NCBI GenBank assembly: GCA_964474685.1
Contig: CAYYTE010000024.1
Location: 1-17,794, forward strand
DNA: 17,794 nucleotides
Source: UBA1737 sp964474685
GTDB lineage: Bacteria > Bacillota_I > Bacilli_A > ML615J-28 > CAG-313
Direction: 5' to 3'
Positions within the stretch are counted from its first letter, which is position 1. Each line of letters starts with the position of its first letter. The notes beneath the pieces were generated by a model that ran no database searches, was not told the DNA's origin, and was given only the letters and a program-made list of their open reading frames with translations. Shown piece by piece: positions 14,062 to 17,794 of this stretch. The translations under genes were made by a program, and so were the position numbers.

Positions 14062-16737
14062 ATGAATTATTATCAACAAGAAAAAGAAGAGGTTTTGACT
14101 AGTTTAGAGTCAAAGACAACAGGTTTGACAGATGATGAGGTACAAATACGATTAGAACGAGATGGGTATAATAAACTCGATGAAGCAAAAAAAGAATCGA
14201 TTATTCATAAGTTCTTTCAACAAATTACAGACCCTATGATTATTATTCTAATTGTTGCGGCTATAGTATCTACATTCACTACAATTTATCACAATTCTGT
14301 TTCTACTCCTGCAGAGCAAGAATCTTTTGCGGATGTATTTGTAATTATATTTGTAGTATTGTTAAATGCTATATTAGGAATTATTCAAGAATCGAAGGCG
14401 GAAAAAGCACTAGATGCTTTAAAAGCAATGACTGTAGCAAAAACTTCAGTTGTTCGTAATGGAGAAACAAGAAGAATATCTTCCGTCGATTTAGTTCGAG
14501 GTGATATTGTTTTATTAGAAGCTGGTGATAATGTTCCAGCAGACTGTCGAATTCTCGAATCCGCATCACTTCAAACAGAAGAATCCGCTTTAACAGGAGA
14601 ATCTGTTCCTGTTCATAAATCAGATGATGTAATAAATTCAAATGGGAAAGACATTCCTTTAGGTGATCGTAAAAATATGGCATATCTTGGAAGTGCGGTA
14701 ACGTATGGTAGAGGACGTGCTGTTGTTGTTGAAACTGGAATGGCTACCGAAATGGGTAAGATTGCTGACGTTTTAACGCAAGCAGAAGATGAAAAAACGC
14801 CATTACAAAAGAAATTATCCGGTCTTAGTAAAATTCTTACTTACCTTGTATTAGGAATTTGTGCTTTTATCTTTATTTTTGGTGTTATTAAAGCGGGTAA
14901 ATTAACATTTGATATTGCTATTGATAGTTTTATGGTAGCCGTATCTCTTGCGGTTGCCGCAATCCCTGAAGGACTTGCTGCTGTTGTTACTATCGTTTTA
15001 TCGATTGGTGTTACGAAAATGTCCAAACGAAATGCGGTAATTCGAAAACTTACCGCTGTTGAAACGTTAGGTTGTACTCAAGTTATTTGTTCAGATAAAA
15101 CAGGAACTTTAACTCAAAATAAAATGACTGTTGTTTCGTACGAGTCTTGTGATGTCAAACTATTAGCGAAAGCAATGTGCCTAGCAAGTGATGCCACTTT
15201 AAACCATGAGAAAATTGCAGTTGGCGAACCTACTGAATGCGCTTTAGTGAACTTTGCTTTTAAAGAAGGAATTGATAAAGATATTATTACATTGGATGAA
15301 CCTAGAAAAAGTGAAATTTCCTTTGATTCTTTAAGGAAAAAAATGACAACAATTCATCAAATTTCTAATGGATATATTCAGTATACAAAAGGTGCTATTG
15401 ATGAACTTTTGAAAAATTGTACGAAATACCTGAATAATGGGATTGTCGAAGAGTTTACACCTACGATTAAAGAACAGGTATTAGCAAAGAATAAAGAATA
15501 TGCAAATAAGGCTTTAAGAGTACTTGCTTGTGCTTATAAGATTTTAGATGTTCTTCCGATTGATCCATCACCTGAAATATGTGAAAAAGACTTGATTTAT
15601 ATTGGATTTGTAGGTATGATTGATCCGATTCGTCCGGAAGTTAAAGATGCGATTAATCTTTGTAAAGAAGCTGGGATTAAGCCAATCATGATTACGGGTG
15701 ATCATAAAGATACTGCGGTTGCGATTGGAAAAGAATTAGGAATCATTACCGATGCAAAAGGAGCATTAACAGGTGCGGAACTTGATGCGATTAGTGATGA
15801 ACAATTAGAAAAAGATATATTTAAATATAGCGTTTATGCACGTGTTCAACCGGAACATAAGGTTCGAATTGTTAAATGCTTAAAGAAACTGGGGAAAATA
15901 GTTGCAATGACAGGAGATGGGGTTAATGATGCACCTTCTATTAAGTGTGCAGACATTGGCATTGGAATGGGGATTACGGGAACAGATGTTACAAAAAATG
16001 TTGCGGATATGATTTTAGCGGATGATAATTTTGCTACAATCGTTGTTGCAGTGGAAGAAGGGAGAAAGGTTTATGATAATATTCGTAAATCTATTCAATT
16101 CTTACTTTCAAGTAATTTAAGTGAAGTTATTACGATATTTATTGCTACATTATTGGGATTTACAATTTTAAAGCCAACACATTTGCTTTGGATAAATCTA
16201 ATTACAGATTCACTTCCAGCCCTTGCGTTAGGTCTTGAAAAAGGTGAAAAAGATATTATGAAAAAACAACCTAGGTCTTCTAATGAAGGGATATTCTCTG
16301 GAGGAGTAGGTTTAGATATTTTCGTTCAAGGTTTACTTGTAGGCGCTTTGACATTAGTTGCATATTTTGTTGGAGAGTATTTAGAAACAGGAATATGGAG
16401 AATAACAAACTCAAATGATGGTATGACTATGGCATTTTTAACGATGTCTATGACCGAAATATTTCATGCTTTTAATATGAGATCTCAACACAAATCGGTA
16501 TTTAGTTTGAAATATCAAAACTGGTATTTATTCTTAGCGATGGGACTTGCATTCTTACTTACTTTAATGGTAATCTATGTTCCTGCTCTATCGGCTATAT
16601 TTGGTTTTACCGCAATCAGTTTTAAGGAATATATAATTGCTATGGGTCTTGCTCTTTGCATTATTCCTTTGGTTGAATTACAAAAATTGATTAAGTTTTG
16701 GATAGCTAAAGCAAAGAGTAAAAAAAAAGCTAAGTAA
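14062..16737 (+). CDS. P2A-type cation-transporting ATPase (Ca2+/Mn2+ exporter)
   Basis: An 891-residue P-type ATPase that uses ATP to move Ca2+ or Mn2+ across the membrane. The actuator TGES is at 178-181, the phosphorylated aspartate is Asp345 in DKTGTLT, then TGDH and TGDGVND near the hinge. Transport residues seen: PEGL (302-305) on helix 4, Asn685 and Glu688 on helix 5, Asn712/Thr715/Asp716 on helix 6, and Glu799 on helix 8. By alignment with SERCA these correspond to Glu309, Asn768, Glu771, Asn796, Thr799, Asp800 and Glu908, so both SERCA-like ion sites appear complete. The Mn2+ riboswitch upstream argues for Mn2+ efflux as at least one role, as for L. lactis YoaB. GGAGG precedes ATG 14062. 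A strong terminator follows. Confidence 0.95.
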   Translation: MNYYQQEKEEVLTSLESKTTGLTDDEVQIRLERDGYNKLDEAKKESIIHKFFQQITDPMIIILIVAAIVSTFTTIYHNSVSTPAEQESFADVFVIIFVVLLNAILGIIQESKAEKALDALKAMTVAKTSVVRNGETRRISSVDLVRGDIVLLEAGDNVPADCRILESASLQTEESALTGESVPVHKSDDVINSNGKDIPLGDRKNMAYLGSAVTYGRGRAVVVETGMATEMGKIADVLTQAEDEKTPLQKKLSGLSKILTYLVLGICAFIFIFGVIKAGKLTFDIAIDSFMVAVSLAVAAIPEGLAAVVTIVLSIGVTKMSKRNAVIRKLTAVETLGCTQVICSDKTGTLTQNKMTVVSYESCDVKLLAKAMCLASDATLNHEKIAVGEPTECALVNFAFKEGIDKDIITLDEPRKSEISFDSLRKKMTTIHQISNGYIQYTKGAIDELLKNCTKYLNNGIVEEFTPTIKEQVLAKNKEYANKALRVLACAYKILDVLPIDPSPEICEKDLIYIGFVGMIDPIRPEVKDAINLCKEAGIKPIMITGDHKDTAVAIGKELGIITDAKGALTGAELDAISDEQLEKDIFKYSVYARVQPEHKVRIVKCLKKLGKIVAMTGDGVNDAPSIKCADIGIGMGITGTDVTKNVADMILADDNFATIVVAVEEGRKVYDNIRKSIQFLLSSNLSEVITIFIATLLGFTILKPTHLLWINLITDSLPALALGLEKGEKDIMKKQPRSSNEGIFSGGVGLDIFVQGLLVGALTLVAYFVGEYLETGIWRITNSNDGMTMAFLTMSMTEIFHAFNMRSQHKSVFSLKYQNWYLFLAMGLAFLLTLMVIYVPALSAIFGFTAISFKEYIIAMGLALCIIPLVELQKLIKFWIAKAKSKKKAK

Positions 16738-16759
16738 GTTTATTATATAATTAATTCAG

Positions 16760-16788
16760 AGATAAGTTTTTAAAACTTATCTTTTTTT
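16760..16788 (+). terminator. Terminator after the ATPase gene
   Basis: AGATAAGTTTT (16760-16770) pairs with AAAACTTATCT (16772-16782), followed by T residues to 16788. A clean intrinsic terminator closing the riboswitch-ATPase unit. Confidence 0.9.
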
Positions 16789-16826
16789 AAAAGTAATTCT
16801 TTTCACTATATTTTTTAACTGTTTTG

Positions 16827-16835
16827 TGATAAAAT
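16827..16835 (+). promoter_or_regulatory. Probable extended -10 promoter of the hydrogenase gene
   Basis: TGTGATAAAAT contains TAAAAT (16830-16835) with an extended TGA, the same -10 form as the riboswitch promoter. The -35 region is only T-rich. The start would lie near 16842, about 20 nt before the ATG. Confidence 0.4.
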
Positions 16836-16863
16836 ATTGTATATTAGGGAAAGGATGTGGATT

Positions 16864-17794
16864 ATGGATACAGATACAAAAGTTCAGTTTGATACACATG
16901 TGCAATGGATAAAATATAAAGTATTAACGGAATTATCAAAACATGTTTGGAACCATGATATGGATAACATTTATTTATCAATTCCTAAAGCAGTAATACC
17001 GGGACCCAAACCATCTATGCGCTGTTGTATTTACAAAGAAAGAGCAATTGTTCAAGAACGTATTAAAATTGCAATGGATGATATTTCAATTGCTAAATGT
17101 GCAGTTGAAGTCATTGATATTGCTTGTGATGAGTGTTCTTTAGGTGGATATGAAGTTACAAATGATTGTCGAGGATGTCTTGCGAAAAGATGTTCAAATG
17201 TTTGTAAAAAAGAAGCTATTTATTTTGATAAATACCAAAAAGCACATATTGATAAAAATAAATGTGTAAATTGTGGGTTGTGTGCAAGGGCATGTTCTTT
17301 TTCCGCAATAGCAAATCGGAAAAGGCCTTGTGAAGTTGCTTGTAAAGTCGGTGCTATTCAAGCTTCTCCGGATTCATTAGCGGCTGTGATTGATGAAGAA
17401 AAATGCATTTCTTGTGGAGCTTGTGTTTATCAATGCCCTTTTGGAGCAATACAAGACCGCTCATCTATTGTTCGAATCATTCATAGATTACAAAATAAAG
17501 AACCTGGAAGACCTGTTATTGCTATGATTGCACCTTCTATTGTAGGACAATTTCAATATACTTCTATTGGAAAATTAATTAATGGGATTCTTGAATTAGG
17601 TTTTGATAAGGTATATGAAGCTGCACTTGGTGCAGATAAAGTTGCATATCGCGAAGCACAAGAATTTTTACAAAATAAACCCCTGACAAGTTCTTGTTGT
17701 CCTGCTTTTGTTGAGTATATAAGAAAATATTATCCAACATTATCGGATAAAATCTCTCATAATTTATCACCGATGGCAGAACTGGGGAAAGTTC
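16864..17794 (+). CDS. [FeFe] hydrogenase, group B-like, N-terminal part (cut by window edge)
   Basis: An open frame of 310 codons running off the right edge. ATG 16864 has AAGGA 8 nt upstream; the in-frame ATG at 16855 overlaps that site. An early block PGPKPSMRCCIYKERAI (46-62) is, to my memory, typical of the monomeric group B hydrogenases. Then come iron-sulfur cysteines: an unusual set at 88, 91, 102, 105, 110 and 114, a CxxCxxCxxxC at 134-144, a lone pair at 156 and 160, and a second CxxCxxCxxxC with proline at 181-191. The H-cluster domain begins near 217, and the first H-cluster motif is seen as TSSCCPAF (275-282), followed by HNLSPMAELGK. The second and third H-cluster motifs lie beyond the window. 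The enzyme would make or take up H2 using ferredoxin in fermentation; direction cannot be told. Confidence 0.88.
   Translation, partial: MDTDTKVQFDTHVQWIKYKVLTELSKHVWNHDMDNIYLSIPKAVIPGPKPSMRCCIYKERAIVQERIKIAMDDISIAKCAVEVIDIACDECSLGGYEVTNDCRGCLAKRCSNVCKKEAIYFDKYQKAHIDKNKCVNCGLCARACSFSAIANRKRPCEVACKVGAIQASPDSLAAVIDEEKCISCGACVYQCPFGAIQDRSSIVRIIHRLQNKEPGRPVIAMIAPSIVGQFQYTSIGKLINGILELGFDKVYEAALGADKVAYREAQEFLQNKPLTSSCCPAFVEYIRKYYPTLSDKISHNLSPMAELGKV

Noticed and set aside
14381..14683. Minus-strand open frame inside the ATPase gene
   Set aside because: It is a Leu/His-rich shadow of the coding strand over conserved actuator-domain sequence.
219..16737. TGA reassigned to tryptophan as in Mycoplasma
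   Set aside because: Tryptophans are encoded by TGG in all genes checked and no in-frame TGA is needed; the absence of TGA stops fits AT-rich codon preference.
17579..17770. Minus-strand open frame at the right edge
   Set aside because: It lies opposite the hydrogenase frame, which covers the conserved first H-cluster motif there.

Overview
This is an AT-rich chromosomal segment (my impression is about 30% G+C or a little more; I did not count it). It looks like a low-GC Gram-positive fermenter in or near Bacilli/Erysipelotrichia or their uncultured gut relatives. The reasons are AGGAGG-type ribosome binding sites, lipoboxes near the N terminus, a secG-rnr-smpB block, a yybP-ykoY (Mn2+) riboswitch and a group B-like [FeFe] hydrogenase. 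The genetic code is standard: tryptophans are TGG, and no gene here ends in TGA (TAA throughout, one TAG), so TGA is not visibly reassigned. The taxonomic placement is inference.

Layout. 1-209: gene-free, with a promoter near its end. 219-1583: surface lipoprotein with an Ig-like domain and an InlB-type repeat. 1589-1894 (minus strand): two tRNA-Arg genes, CCT and TCT, reading AGG and AGA, with terminators and one clear promoter. 1948-3825: lipoprotein of the DUF885 family with an HExxxxH metal site. 3845-5238: trigger factor with its own strong promoter. 5261-5301: long hairpin before lon. 5366-7687: Lon protease. 7670-7808: 35-bp tandem repeats built from the end of lon. 7826-10832: secG-rnr-smpB, with a terminator between secG and rnr. 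10825-11002: possible small gene broken in a T7A6 run. 11073-11710: hotdog thioesterase behind a leader terminator. 11734-13780: XRE regulator, a novel-looking four-repeat protein and an EamA transporter in one tight operon. 13817-16788: promoter, Mn2+ riboswitch, P2A cation ATPase and terminator. 16864-17794: 5' part of a [FeFe] hydrogenase, cut by the window edge.

How the genes fit together. Much of the window is protein and RNA quality control: trigger factor folds nascent chains, Lon degrades damaged proteins, SecG helps export, RNase R degrades structured RNA and SmpB works with tmRNA in ribosome rescue. All protein genes lie on the plus strand; only the two tRNAs are on the minus strand. 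The ATPase is best read as a Mn2+-induced exporter because of its riboswitch. I see no insertion sequence, prophage, CRISPR array or toxin-antitoxin pair.

No clear new defence or mobile system is visible. The least explained items are the XRE/four-repeat-protein/EamA operon, the repeats that copy the lon stop codon, the interrupted small gene after smpB, and the structured leaders before lon, secG and the thioesterase gene.
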